Shown: positions 1 to 11,796 of the stretch, one piece after another
Numbering within the stretch: position 1 is the first letter of the stretch
Layout: each line of letters starts with the position of its first letter
Origin: Chara braunii
Taxonomy: Eukaryota > Streptophyta > Charophyceae > Charales > Characeae
Length of the DNA: 38,871 bases
Assembly (NCBI GenBank): GCA_003427395.1
Contig: BFEA01000086.1
Coordinates: 3,144,206-3,183,076 of the forward strand
Direction of reading: 5' to 3'
Made by a program: the position numbers and the translations under genes
The notes under the pieces: model-generated
What the model was told of the DNA's origin: nothing
The model's input: the letters and a program-made list of their open reading frames with translations, nothing else
Database searches by the model: none

Positions 1-45
<45 letters not shown>

Positions 46-112
46 CTTCTTATTTCTCTTCTAAGTCCACCATCTCTCCTCACCCCTCGCTACCTGACTT
101 CACTGCGTCTGC

Positions 113-170
<58 letters not shown>
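1..170. repeat. (GA)n microsatellite, two tracts
   Basis: Uninterrupted GA dinucleotides fill positions 1-42, and a second GA tract runs 113-170. Open frames across these tracts (poly Ser-Leu or Arg-Glu) are products of the repeat and not genes. Confidence 0.97.
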
Positions 171-174
<4 letters not shown>

Positions 175-245
175 GCGAATACGGGTGGTGAGCGATCGTC
201 CGTTCGTTTCCCTCTTGCGCAACAACGCTGAAGTGAGTTATCGTG

Positions 246-341
246 TCGATGGTGGACATGTGGCCGGTGATGATGACATGTTGCCGACGGTGATGACACG
301 CGGCCGCTGCTGATGACATGTGGCCGGTGATGGTGACACGT
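246..341. repeat. Short imperfect tandem repeat (GATGACA/GGCCGGTGATG)
   Basis: Roughly four imperfect copies of a 25-30 bp unit built from GTGGCCGGTGATG and GATGACATG/GATGACACG follow one another. No coding function is visible. Confidence 0.6.
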
Positions 342-354
342 GGTGTCTGAGTTG

Positions 355-497
355 GGAAACGAGGTTGTGAGTGATACGGGAGGCATACCCGGTGCTTGAG
401 ACGAACGACATTGGCCGAGGTCTGTTCGTACTTGGGAAGTTGCTGACGTCATCAGCGACGATGTAGATAGGCTAGGCAGGATCTGCCATCTGTAGTC
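355..497 (+). repeat. Diverged duplicate segment, copy 1
   Basis: This segment, which contains GTTGTGAGTGATACGGGA and GGATCTGCCATCTG, recurs at about 795-937 in the same orientation and order with many substitutions. It lies between microsatellites. I see no gene in it. Confidence 0.7.
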
Positions 498-710
498 TAG
501 GCGCCGAACACGGGAATATGATATCAACATTGTTTCTTCATAGATGATGATGACGAGATGTACCAGCATTTTCAATGATGAGCTCCGGGTATAGTCTTAT
601 TTGGTGAAACTCGTCTGCAATCCTGCTGTTGGTTCGAGGTCACGACTATCTGATCCTGTGTATATGATGTTGTATGATTGTTGAAGTTCACTAATTCTCA
701 TCTTTCTTGA

Positions 711-711
711 A

Positions 712-745
<34 letters not shown>

Positions 746-754
746 TTATTATTA
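711..754. repeat. (ATT)n microsatellite
   Basis: ATT trinucleotide run with one interruption near the end. Confidence 0.95.
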
Positions 755-794
755 GGTGTAGGGTAATCTGGGTGCAAGTGACATCTGTGTGTTG

Positions 795-937
795 GGGATC
801 GAAGGTTGTGAGTGATACGGGAAACGTACCTGGTACTTGACGCATGCGGCATGGGCTGAAATTTGCACGTACCTTGGAAAACTGTTGTCGTCATCATCGG
901 CATTGTAGCATAGGCCTGATAGGATCTGCCATCTGCA
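795..937 (+). repeat. Diverged duplicate segment, copy 2
   Basis: Second copy of the 355-497 segment, about 440 bp downstream. The landmarks GTTGTGAGTGATACGGGA and GGATCTGCCATCTG occur at matching spacing. Confidence 0.7.
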
Positions 938-972
938 ACCTGGACGACGAGCCAGGCAGGGTAACGACAGTG

Positions 973-1031
<59 letters not shown>
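973..1031. repeat. (GAT)n microsatellite
   Basis: Pure GAT/ATG trinucleotide run of about 20 units. Confidence 0.95.
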
Positions 1032-1353
1032 TGAGGGCACTTACCTTGTATTGGCGATGGTCTGCATGGGCGACATCTTCAATTACTTCGGGTTGCCACT
1101 GATGTGAACAGTGACATTGTCTTTTGTAGTCTATAGCGGCTGTGTAGGAGTAGGCTGGTCGCTGAGCACCTAGTAGGGGAGTGAAGGGACTGGACCCTTG
1201 TGTTGATAGGGAAGAGAGAGCGCATGACTCTCCTTGACGTGGGTTTCGATTCCATGGACCCCGTTTGGTACTATTGGTGCAATACTGCTCTTCGAACAAG
1301 GTGACTATCTGGCCTCCTAAGGGGTGAAGATATAGTCTGGGAGTGTCAGTTTA

Positions 1354-1371
1354 CTATTATTATTATAATTA

Positions 1372-1423
<52 letters not shown>
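1354..1423. repeat. (ATT)n microsatellite
   Basis: ATT trinucleotide tract, imperfect in its first 25 bp and pure after that. The flanking 1032-1353 holds no recognisable gene. Confidence 0.95.
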
Positions 1424-1900
1424 CAAGTAATTAGGACTTCTCTCATTCACGCTTTACGTACACATGAGCAGCAGCACAGCAAACTGGCAACAAATGCGAT
1501 TTCACTTCTAACAGTTCAACATTGTGCTCTGTTCACATGCACCGGATCACCCTAGATATCACACATACACCACTCTGAACACTCACTCATACACACATAC
1601 ACTTCCCACCAACTACAGCTATGGCTGCCTCTACTCTATTGCTGTGCTACGTCCTTCCTCTCGCCCACTGCGTCCTCCGGGCTTGTTGCAGACCTCTGTG
1701 CACAAGTCGTTGTGGCAGCGCTTCCGCATGGCTCACGAAGGAATGAAAGGATGGTTGAATGCTGCCTCCTGATTTATACTTCTGTGACTCGTTGGTCTGC
1801 CTTGTTCCCTGGCCCGCGGTATACACAGTCGCAGACGGTACTTGTTTGATTGAACCGGACTGACTCGACTGGGGCTGATTGAACCGTGCCGCATCCCCGG
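1424..1900. other. Unassigned sequence
   Basis: No recognisable gene, repeat family or RNA was found here. The short open frames in the stretch are not similar to any protein I know. Confidence 0.5.
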
Positions 1901-2460
1901 TAAGAGAAAAGAGGGTGAGGCAAACAGGCACGGAAATGCGAACTGTCGAACAGACAGCCAGACACCGGCAACCAGATAGATTGCAACAGACAGATTTGAC
2001 AGACAGACGGACTGGACGAACAGACAGATTCGACAGACAGGCAGACCTACAACAAACAGGCAGACGGACAGCCAGACATACAGGACTGGACTGGGCAAAA
2101 CGAATACAGTCTGGGGCAGTCATACGCAGTTTGGGGCGAACAGGCACAAGCCCAAGGCTGACAAGCACGGTTCGAGGCAGGCATACACAGTCCGAGGCGG
2201 ACGGACAGTCTGGAGCACGCACCCAAATATGTGGTCAACGCTGTGACACACGCAGGCATATGCTGTGACACGGCCAAATACCGTGGCATACACAGTCACA
2301 ATGACACGCGCACGCAGACACAGTTACGGAGGCAGACATTGTGAAACCACACAGATATACAGCCACGCAGGTGCAGTGACAAGGTGACGCAGTCACGCCG
2401 TGACAGGAACGCTGCAACGCAGGCACCGTAACACTTACACAGGTGACACACAGACACACA
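1901..2460. repeat. Degenerate CAGA/CACA-rich low-complexity tract
   Basis: The stretch is dominated by CAGACAGA-like words, then ACACGCA/CACAGT-like words, without a fixed period. It looks like a decayed short-period microsatellite. Open frames on both strands follow from the low complexity. Confidence 0.7.
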
Positions 2461-3327
2461 CACTGAATGAGTATGTGGGGTGGGTTTTATGGCCTTGACA
2501 GACTGGGTTCTTGGACTTAACCACGTTCTCATCAGGGGTTTGGACCGACAATCTGCTAGCATTGCAGGGCAAGTGTGAGTAAAGTGGGGACCACTTTCAT
2601 CTCTCAGGGGTATGTTAACTATGTGCAATACAGTGTGTCCTTGTCCATCAGAATATATCATGGGAAGAAAGGTTGGGGACGTGTGATGCACCGGCCGATG
2701 GCATCGTGAGGATGGGTCTGTCATCCGCCCAGCTCATTGGGATACACGCCCTGCCTGTTGTGTCTCATGTTGTGGTCTCCGCGTGCTGCACATGGTGACG
2801 GATCGTGTTGCGTTACTGCTCCGCTGTGTTTTGATAAAAGGACGGACAAACAGACCAGACAGACAAGCAGATTCGGCAGACCAGACAAATAAGCAGTTTC
2901 GGCAGACAGGTACACAGCCACTGTGACATACACAGAGACTCGCAGTACAATGTGACACGCACACGNGGTGAGACATACACACANACATAGTAAGGNTGTT
3001 GCACCATNTNTNTTTCTTCNTCTGATCGNCCTCGTCCTCGTCTGTGTATGCTTGGTCTGCATTTCGACATTGATTGGTCTTATTACTGGTATTTCTGCCT
3101 TCCGCTGTGCTGTCCTGTACTATGAGAGAGAGAGGTCAGTTCTTGCTCTGGTCTGCACCCTTATGATATGCAACGTGCATCGTATCACACAAATACACAG
3201 GGTCGCATACATGGTGACAAGAGAGGCACAGATATCCTAAGGGCACGGACACAAAGTGAAACACAGGGAGACACACGCCAAGAAAGGGAGAGAACTTACT
3301 TGGCCGCCACCAACTGTCGACCCTGAT
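2461..3327. other. Unassigned sequence with ambiguous bases
   Basis: A second CAGACAGACAAG-type tract lies near 2840-2960. Several single undetermined bases lie at 2966-3029. I see no gene. Confidence 0.5.
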
Positions 3328-3329
3328 AA

Positions 3330-3423
<94 letters not shown>

Positions 3424-3438
3424 GTTATTATTATTATT
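3328..3438. repeat. (ATT)n microsatellite
   Basis: Long ATT tract of about 110 bp with single interruptions near 3390 and 3424. The poly-Ile and poly-Asn frames it creates are artefacts. Confidence 0.97.
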
Positions 3439-3771
3439 TTGTATCCTTATTCTGATTGTTATCATTAGGCATTATACAAAACCAGAAAAGGAGAGTATGG
3501 GGTATTGGAGAGGAGGGAGACGCTATCATGGTGCCTACCTCCTCCATCCTCCTCCATATTTGTTTTTGTGCGGTCCTCTCAGATACATGCCTCCTCAACT
3601 TATTGATTAGGGTTTGACCCGTTGAGTTAACCCTTACCTTAGCTAACCCTAAGAGCCCAGCAATCGATTGCATGAGTTGTATATGACCAATGACAGGGCG
3701 ATTGCGGGAACTCTTCCGGAGTTCAGGCGGAACTCTGGAGGCAGGGAACAGTGAGGTACGAGTACTTCAAC

Positions 3772-3797
3772 ATAAACCCTAAACCCTAAACCTTAAA
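3772..3797 (+). repeat. Interstitial plant telomere-type repeat / telo-box
   Basis: Two perfect CCCTAAA units plus a degenerate CCTTAAA third unit are preceded by ATAAA. AAACCCTAA is the Arabidopsis-type telomere unit and also the telo-box found in plant promoters. No gene start is visible downstream, so a short interstitial telomere remnant is the simpler reading. Confidence 0.75.
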
Positions 3798-4049
3798 TTT
3801 GTAACTTTTAGGCTGCTACATATGATTATGTTAGTAACAAGGGTACGTCGATCTTGCTATGTGGGTATTCTTTGGGTATGTGGATGCAAAGGGGATCAAT
3901 TAATCACATTCTTCTTTCTATACGCTGCCTAATGATAATGGGTTTCTTTGGTTCAGCTTGTTGTGATTGAATGCAACGATGATGATCCATGTCAATTATT
4001 TATTGTCATTATGCTGTGTGGAGATAAGGATAGCACGGAGAGTCTGCCT

Positions 4050-4930
4050 TAACTCCGATGAGCCTTACGCTTGGTCAGTGATAAGTGCAAGGACCCTTGG
4101 ACACCTGCCTTATTGAGGGTTAGCCACTGATAAGAGTAGCAGGGGAATCCTGTCTTATCAGTGACTGGTCTGATATAAGAGTTGTGAGGTTTCAAGGACA
4201 CCTGCCTTATCATTAACCAACTTAACATTCTTTTCAGTGATAAGAGTAAGCAAGGACCCTTGGACACCTACCTTATTGAGGGCTAGTCACTGATAAGAGT
4301 AGCAGGGGAATCCTGTATTATCAGCAACTAGTCTGATATAAGAGTTGTCAGGTTTCAAGGACACCTGCCTTATCATTGATCAAACCTAACATTCTTTTTA
4401 GTGGTAAGAGTAGTAAGGATCCTTGGACACCCGCCTTATTGAGGGTTAGCCACTGATAAGAGTAGCAGGGAATCCTGTCTTATCAGCGACTAGTCTGACA
4501 TAAGAGTTGTGAGGTTTCAAGGACACCTGCCTTATCACTGATTAAACCTAACATTTTTTCAATGGGGAGAGTAAGCAAGGACCCTTGGACACCGGCCTTA
4601 TTGAGGGCTAGCCAGTGATAAGAGTAGCAGGGGAATCCTGTCTTATCAATGACTAGTCCGATATAAGAGTTATGAGGTTTCAAGGACACTTGCCTTATCA
4701 ATAAACATCCTAGCGCTAAGTCAGTGATAAGAATAGCAAGAATCCTTGGACACCCGCCTTATTGAGGGCTAGTCAGTGATAAGAATAGCAAGAATCCTTG
4801 GACACCCGCCTTATTGAGGGCTAGTCAGTGATAAGAGTAGCATGAGAATCCTGTCTTATCAGTGACTAATCCAATATAAAAAGTAGCGAGGTTTCAAGGG
4901 CACCTGCCTTATCAGTGACTAGCCATAGGA
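4050..4930 (+). repeat. Satellite array, monomer about 162 bp, with internal inverted repeats
   Basis: The landmark CAAGGACCCTTGGACACC (with variants) recurs at about 4088, 4251, 4414, 4576 and 4737, a period of 161-163 bp. A 52-bp partial duplication starts at about 4789. Each monomer carries CACTGATAAGA facing TCTTATCAGTGAC across a short spacer, so a single strand could fold into a 10-13 bp stem. Open frames through the array have no family likeness. Confidence 0.92.
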
Positions 4931-6225
4931 TAAGCCTACCACTAAATGTGTTTTGACACACAAGGACCAAAACCCACAAAGATTGCCTTTTGTCAAGCAA
5001 GCTCCAGTAACAAGTGAATATGTCCTGAATAGTCTATCATACCACCGCTAACTTTCTCCACAAACTACATTGTTCAGTTCTAACTAACTATCTTTGATTC
5101 TACTCAGAGGGGATAAGTGAAATATTGCCTCAGAGAAAAAACTATCCATTTATCTGTTTTCTTTCCATGAAATTCTTTCCACAAATTGGATTGATGATGT
5201 GTTCAGATGTTGGGGGGAAGGAAGGAAACTCAGATAGGATAAGAGGATATGGAGAATTACTGCGACAGTAAAAAGGAAGTGAACTGTTATTCACTACCTG
5301 AAACGAAAGGGCAACAACCCAAACAATTAGTTAAGGATAGAAGTCAGACGAAGACACAGAGTCTAGAAGGAACTTTCTAGATCTCAGTTAGGAAGAGAGA
5401 TGTTAAGATTCTCTTGTACTGTGTTGTGTCTACAGGTTTCGACACTTCGGAAAACTTATGGGAAAATCCGTAAGAGCAGCAATTTTGTTATCTCTGGATA
5501 ACAGGTCGGTAGAATTCCGACTCAACTTCCACCATGGCTTGACATCCACACCTAAGACAAGACCTAAGAAGGGAACAGATAAATTTTCCCCCTATATGTA
5601 TGCCTAAATTGTCCAAATCACACTCAGGAGTCTTCAAAATGTGTGGGGCTGGGGTAAAATGAAGTCAGGGTTAGTAAGAAATGTTGTTTTCAAGGGTTTG
5701 GGGCGTGAGTGACATGCTATGAATGGATTAAAGGTTGACGCGTGTAGCGCATTCTGTGTCTGCGTCTGTATGCTTGTATGTGTTTTCCTGCATCTGCGCA
5801 AGTGTTGGACATTTGTACTGTCTCCTGAGTTTGGGATCTTCTAGAAATTCGGGCAAAGGGACACGACAATCGTGAAAGTGAGGTCCACCGCTCAGTCAGC
5901 TCCCCTGATTTACATACATACATATATCTATATATACTTGTGAATGGGATCGTAGGCTGGTCGGTACCTAGGAAGTCATTTTGTCTGGGACTTCTTTTGA
6001 GAAGAAAGAGAGATTACTAAGGGTTGACTCTGGCATTTTCATAAGGTCAACAAAGGAAACGTAGAGTCATTGTCATAGTTAGTTAAGCGTGGAAGACTGT
6101 CCGAGAAGTCGACTTGATTAGATAGTCGGTCCGGAGAGTTAGCATCTCGGGGCTCGACATACGGGTCAGTCTTAAGGCGTTCTACCGCGCGTATGCCTAT
6201 GCTACGACTATCGAGAAAACGCCCT
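4931..6225. other. Unassigned sequence
   Basis: No gene, RNA or repeat family was recognised. Composition is mixed and stop codons are frequent in all frames. Confidence 0.5.
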
Positions 6226-6605
6226 CGGCTAGCCTACCTCTGCGATTGCATGTAAAAGCCTTCGCACGTGGGTCAGTAGCTCGGCAGGGATACGCCCACC
6301 TAAGGGATGGTGACAGCTCCCGCAGGTGGAGGTAATGTTGTACCTCGCGGGATCCCTAACGTGTAGTAGGGAGTCGCGAGAGGTATAGCACGCACACACG
6401 GTCGGAGTTGGTATTGCGTAAAGTGACACAAAGAAACTCCTGCGTGACACGACCGTGAGGTCCAACACCAAAAACTTTACGTCTGGGTGTGAGACCGCCG
6501 CGCGCGACAGCGGTATAGTTAAACTTTGAACCAAATTTATTTTCTGTCATTCGCAAAAACCGAGAGTGAATACCCTTGTAAGGGTATTCGCCCCGTGGTA
6601 TTCGC
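6226..6605 (+). repeat. Interspersed repeat, inverted relative to the 22.3 kb copy, with terminal hairpin
   Basis: Positions 6234-6314 match the reverse complement of about 22261-22340 at roughly 88 percent, sharing the words CATGTAAAAG and GTGGGTCAGTAGCTCGG. Near its right side a perfect 10-bp hairpin, GAATACCCTT with its complement, occupies 6568-6589 and is followed by a doubled TATTCGCCCC. A related hairpin and GCCCC tail occur at 36226-36256. An LTR or other terminal repeat is possible, but no paired partner or target duplication could be shown. Confidence 0.6.
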
Positions 6606-8039
6606 CCCAACAGCGCATACAGATTGGCAGTATCAACCTTGTTGAACTCACTATTTTTGACAAAAAGGACGACGACCTCATCGAACTGACCTGCCCTAGG
6701 TAATTTAGATTTGCTGTATTTTAGTCATCTGCTTTCCCCGGGCTTGCGTTCCTTGTTTCTGCAGTACTGCAACTACGTGACTTAAGAGGGGTTAAAAGCA
6801 CTACAGTTGGGGAGGAAAGATATTCATGTCACTATGAAGAACTGTATAAGAGATGATCCGGATGCTGAATATTTATGGTAGATATTTGTTTTCTGAATTA
6901 TTTTCGAAGGTTATTAAATGTCGTGCGTCGAATGTTTATAAGTTATTCATGGTAAGAACTATTGTTATAGGTCTTGCAGTTGTGTGAAAATCCACAGGGA
7001 AAGATCTGCATGAGTCTCACTATGGTTTTTAACACATGCACTAAAGACGAAAAATAAAGTGGTGTATTTTCTGATGTTGCAAGGAAAGATTCATTCTCAT
7101 TTCGCGCATTTGGTGAGTAGTGGAGGGAGCGCCATGGCACCATGAAGAACAGGATTGAGGACCACGGTACCCACCTAAATGTCGAAGATTCATGGTAGGT
7201 GCTACTATTTTTATGTATGTTTGAATGTTCGTGGATAGGAGGGAGGTGCTATAGACCTTTTTTATATAGGTTTTCACGGTGTAAGAAATGTGTCCTCATG
7301 GGAACCTAGACAACATGCATATGTTTTGAACTGTGGCCCCCAACAAGCCTCGTGCCCGGCCTAAGTGAAGGCGGGCCTAAATATTCACGAGATACCCTTA
7401 TCTCAGCATTTTTCCAATGTGGGTCTCAGACAGTTATTGCACGCCGCTTGGTTGAAGTGCAACCTGAGCCTTACCCAGAGCTCTTCCAGAAGAAGCAGCT
7501 GCGCCAAGCAGTTGAGCCTAGGACGCAGGTGGTCGCGCCCTGGGCACACGCTGTGTAAGGCTGACACATCTTGAAGTAACCATGGACCAATGAGAATGCA
7601 GCATTGTCGTCACATCTACCCGACAGGCCAATGCAAACGCAACAAATATTATAAGCCTGGAAAATATTGGGTGTGCTGAACCGAAAAGGGTCCAGGCCCT
7701 CCACTGTAGACATTGGCCTGGGCACAGACTCCAGGGCCCGACCTGAAACTACTGAAAACTACCACATCCGGGTCCAGACTGTCCAACAACGACAAAATCT
7801 CTCATATAGGGAGAAGGTCGGCCTGTCCAAGGCATTCTGGCCTAGGCAGGCATTGCGAACACTCTGCTCGATAGTGCACAAGTGTCTGCATGCGCTGACG
7901 CTGGTTAGGGCGTGTGTGGGCACCGAGTGGTGAGGGGCGTTGCTGGGCAACGAAGCGGCCATAGTTGGCTCCAGGGGCGCAGGCAGGTGGAGGCGACGGG
8001 GGTCTTCATCAACAGAAAAAATTCTCAAAATTGAATAAT
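6606..8039. other. Unassigned sequence
   Basis: Weakly repeated phrases (GGAAAGAT...ATGAAGAAC near 6815, 7000 and 7080-7150) suggest an old local duplication. Nothing else was recognised; no long open frame is convincing. Confidence 0.4.
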
Positions 8040-8867
8040 AATTCTATAGTCAAATTATATTTTAAATTTTAAATTTTTATTCCATCTTAAAAAATGTCAT
8101 TCCACTTTTAAATTTTTTTGTCTTACTTGAAAACTTTCCTTCCAAGAATGGGGTATCCCTTCTAATTTTAACTGCATGCTAGAGATGGAATGGAAGTCTT
8201 GATGAGTTCATGAAACATTTTAATTGAAATGTCATTCTACATACGGATTTTCAGTCATAAATGTGTTAATCCAATGTAAATTAGAAGATATTGGTTATAG
8301 TAAAATTAAAAATATATTCAGACATTTCATAAACTTGTCCAGACTTTCATTCCATCTTCAACAAATAGATGTAGTTGGAAGAGAAAACTCATTTTTGGAC
8401 GGGAACTTATCAAATAAAACTCAAAATTTTAAAATTGGCAGACGTTGAAATTATATTTTTTAAATATGAAGGAATTTTTTTTGGCAGAGCAAAACTGAGC
8501 GAGAGATGACCCACAGTATGCATGATCCGAAAGTAGAAACTATACCCCAAGAATGAAAACTACTCAGTAAGATTTGATATTCGAATATGGAACTACTCTA
8601 CGGAATTCCGCTGGCTGATATTGACAAAAAATACTCAAAAATTAACCAAAAATTAACCAAAGAGTAACCAAAGAGTAACCAAAACAAAATCCAGAATTGA
8701 AAAGTCAGGAAAAAAATATAGTCAAGGAAAGCGGTGCAAGTTGAAAGGGACACAAGTGGAATAACTTTGGAATTACTCTGGGAAATGAACTGCAAGAGTT
8801 TCACCGATCTCCGATAAAGGTTGTATCCTCTCATAACTTGTGACTCGAGAACACATAAGATCATGCA
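8040..8867. other. AT-rich unassigned sequence
   Basis: Very AT-rich. It includes a small four-copy direct repeat of the type AAAATTAACC/AGAGTAACC at about 8635-8685. No gene was seen. Confidence 0.5.
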
Positions 8868-8893
8868 AAAAAAAAAAAAAAAAAAAAAAAAAA
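8868..8893 (+). repeat. Poly-A tract
   Basis: A run of about 25 A residues. It could be the tail of an unrecognised retroposed sequence on the left. A shorter A-run lies near 9114-9130. Confidence 0.8.
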
Positions 8894-9339
8894 CACGCTA
8901 AAAATTAAAAAATTTTCTTTGGATGAGGAAGGTCATTTGAAAATTGTTAACGATCGGTCGGACCCCCTAGAGCGAGTGACAAAAGTTTAAGAGTTGGCGA
9001 GAAGGACAGGGCAAAGAGAGATCTGAATGGGATAGTTTTTTTCTGGTCATGGTCGTCCCTTTGTGGAGGCACGCTTGTACTCCAAGTCCCGCCGTAAATG
9101 ATTCTAAATGTTTAAAAAAAAAAAAAAAAAGGGAGGAAATGTTGACGGTGTGGTATTATTTTATCATTTTACCGCCCCTTCTGTATTATGAACCATTTCT
9201 ATTTTTTGTTTCTCTTTGTGTGCTGCTATGATGTCGTATCTTCACGTCTGGAGCTCCTCCCATCACTCTATTACTATTTGATTGTTCTTTCTTTACTTTC
9301 TCATTCTGTTGGTGGGGTTTCAATCCTTGTCCAAGGTTC

Positions 9340-9740
9340 ACTTCCCAAGTATTGTCTTAGGTCTGGTCCCATATCTCAGTCGGTTCGGTTCCTGGTCGGG
9401 TTCCAGGTCCCAAGTTCCAGGTCCAAGGTATGCTTTCATGTATTACCCCAGGTCCATTACCAGGTTGCTCCGGTTTCAGGTTCGGTTCCACGTCTGGTCC
9501 CAGATCTCAAGTCTTGGGTCTAGGTCTTAGGTCCTAGGTCCTAAGTTCCAAGTCCAAAGTCCCAAGTCTTAGACCTGGTTTCAGGTTGACTTTAGGCCTG
9601 GTCTCAATTCTGGTTCCAAGTTATAGGTCCTAGATCCCGAGTCCAGGTCCGAGATCCGAGGTCCGAAGTCCCAAGTTCCAAGATCCAAGTCCCATGTCCC
9701 ACGTTTTAGTTTGAGTCCCAGGTCCGGTTCCGGAGTTTTA
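9340..9740 (+). repeat. Degenerate AGGTCC/AAGTCC minisatellite
   Basis: Words such as AGGTCC, AAGTTCC, AAGTCCC and GGTTCC recur every 7-14 bp for about 400 bp without a strict period, fading at both ends (to about 9850). This looks like an old short tandem array that has drifted. Open frames through it are not protein-like. Confidence 0.75.
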
Positions 9741-10097
9741 CATCGTACGTGTTAGGTCCTATGTCTTGAGTCATAGCCTGTTCAGAGGTCTCGTCCTGTG
9801 TGCAAAGTGTTTAATTTGATCCTAGATCCCAAGCACTAGGTCTTGTCTTGGCCCCGGGTTTGAGTTGCAATCGTTCCTCGTCCCAGTCCGAGTCTCAGGT
9901 CCATTTGCTATTCATGCACCAGATTCTTCCCCTGTCACTCGGTGGCAGTTCGCACAATTGTAGTCATAGTTCTCAACATTTCTCCGTCCAGAAACACATA
10001 AAAAAAAATATTATGGAAAGGGAAGTCAATAATAACCACGAAAAAAATCAAAGCAGAAAACATGAAAATTTTTCCTTCTAGCAATTCATCTTTTTGA

Positions 10098-10400
10098 AGA
10101 AGAGAGCGCGCGCGCGAGAGAGGGGGGGGGGGAGAGAGAGAGAGATGTTCTAAATGACGAGAGAACACGTGGCATGCTCTGAGGTCATCCTAGTGGGTTC
10201 TCGATCGACACAAAATGCCATATCGGTAGGAGGTGCAAGAGGAGGAGGAGGAGAGAAAGAGAATGAGAGGAGAGGAGGATAGAAAGAAGAGGGGAGATTA
10301 GAAAGAGAGAGAGAGAGAGTAAAGCGGGAGGTAAGGAGAAGAGGAGGAAAGGAGGAAAGAAGGAAAGGAGGGGGAGAGAGAAGGGGGGGGAGGTCAACTC
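10098..10400 (+). repeat. Purine-rich tract (GA, GGA, poly-G, CG run)
   Basis: A short GC dinucleotide run, a poly-G run and GA repeats (10105-10145) are followed by a GGA/GAAAGAGA-rich stretch from 10239. On one strand it is almost pure purine and so could form triplex or H-DNA. Confidence 0.85.
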
Positions 10401-10785
10401 TCTTTCCCACGAGCACTTGGAGAGGTGAGCCATCTGCTTAGTGGTAGGATGAGGCCATCTTAATGCATTTGTGACTGTAGATTAATGCGCACAAGCACAA
10501 TCATTGCTTGATCCTTTTGTGTCTATTTTGTAATGTGTCGAGGGTGATGGGAAACTGTGTGGTGGGGTGGGAAGTAGGCTGGAGCAACCGTGTTTGCATT
10601 GCTCAAGATACGTAAATATCAGTAGGATTTGACTCTCTACCAGAAATTTTCCTCGCTGTTTTCAACAATTTTTGTATAATTTTTTTTTGTCCTCGACAAA
10701 GCATTTGAGTTGGAAATTTATTTTTTGAAGACTGTAGTGTAAAAGGTTCTTGCAGGTGACTTTAATTAGTTATATTCATCCAGAA
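10401..10785. other. Unassigned sequence
   Basis: I recognise nothing in this AT-leaning spacer. Confidence 0.4.
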
Positions 10786-10970
10786 TTTTCTCCTCCTCCT
10801 TCTCCATGGTCGTGGCATCTCAATCCTCCACCGCCACAACCTCCTTCTCCACCCCCTCCTCCTCCTCCTCGTCTGCCTCCTCCTCCTCCTCGTCTGCCTC
10901 CTCCTCCTCCTCCTCGTTCTCGTCCTCCACCTCGTCCTTCTCCTCGTTCTTTTCCCCGTCCTCCTACTCC
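10786..10970 (+). repeat. (CCT)n pyrimidine tract
   Basis: Imperfect CCT/TCC/CGT trinucleotides fill about 180 bp and create proline-rich, serine-rich and arginine-rich frames on both strands. It is followed by CTACTCCAG, which looks like a 3' splice site. The frames themselves are repeat artefacts. Confidence 0.85.
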
Positions 10971-11025
10971 AGTGACGCCGCTTCGGAATCCGCCTTGCCG
11001 ACCGTAGCCGCTGGTTACCACCTAA

Positions 11026-11796
11026 CATGAAAGGCATTATGACCTTTGTGCTATTGAGTTGCACCTCAAATCTGATGTGTCCGCGGACGGTGATACTATT
11101 GGCGTCCTTGAAACGGATCTGGGGTTAACACCCATTTATTTATATGTTTCGTACGACAATTTGATTGATGGTTATCAAGATCAGGATACTGTTTTCTGGG
11201 GTTGTTGCTCCGTGACAGGGTACATGCCAGAGTTTGTGCTTGATTCCTCTTCGAAAAAGGGATTTCAACTGCAATGAGGAGAAATAATATTGTGGATTAC
11301 TACGATCACTTTCGCATAGAAATTGGAATTCAACAGCACTAACGGTAAGTAAAATCGTGGAATACTACGGACACGTGCGGCTTTTTAATAAGGACCAAGT
11401 CGTACTAACACTCTCCATCGCAGCCCTAAAAAAAGGTTGAGTATTTAAATCTTTATTCTTAGCTCGACACGAGTTCACAAATACCTCTTGTTCTGCTCGT
11501 ATGCAGCGGTTCGCGAAGTTGAAAGTCGGTTGGTCGATTTTGTTGAGCGGCTTGTCCACACGCAAGTTCGTTTTTTGCAAATAAATTATGACGATATTGT
11601 TTTTGCAGCCGTGTACATGAACAGTGACCTAAGCTGTGTTATTTGTGGATGCAAATACTGTTGTCGTAGAGGGAGAACGGTACACCCGGATGCTCGGCGA
11701 TGTCGTCAATATGTTTATGATTGTCCTTTCTGCGAAACTGGGTTGCATGCTTGGCGTGTGAAGAGTGTTGCCTTCAACGCCCTGAAGATTGCATAA
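11026..11796 (+). CDS. Possible small unknown gene, two open segments
   Basis: I do not recognise this gene. Two stretches read like real protein rather than repeat translation. The first, 11026-11274, is acidic (it includes IELHLKSD and GDTIGVLETD). The second, 11449-11796, ends in a cysteine-rich tail with CVICGCKYCC and, later, CPFC, in a spacing that could bind zinc. Between them are GTAAGT at 11345, a perfect TACTAAC branch-like motif at 11403-11409, an AG at 11423 and a TTATTCTTAG acceptor at 11462. None of the simple splices I tried joins the two frames without a stop, and neither segment begins with a convincing ATG. It may be a decayed gene, a gene with other exons, or chance. Confidence 0.25.

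Noticed and set aside
246-341. CTGATGA near 313-319 as a hammerhead core
   Set aside because: No GAAA at a suitable distance and no flanking helices; it belongs to the GATGACA tandem repeat.
4050-4930. CRISPR-like regular spacing
   Set aside because: The whole 162-bp monomer repeats, with no unique spacers between short repeats, so it is a satellite.
10750-11064. Proline-rich, serine-rich and arginine-rich frames on both strands
   Set aside because: They come from the CCT trinucleotide tract; no conserved flanking domain was seen.
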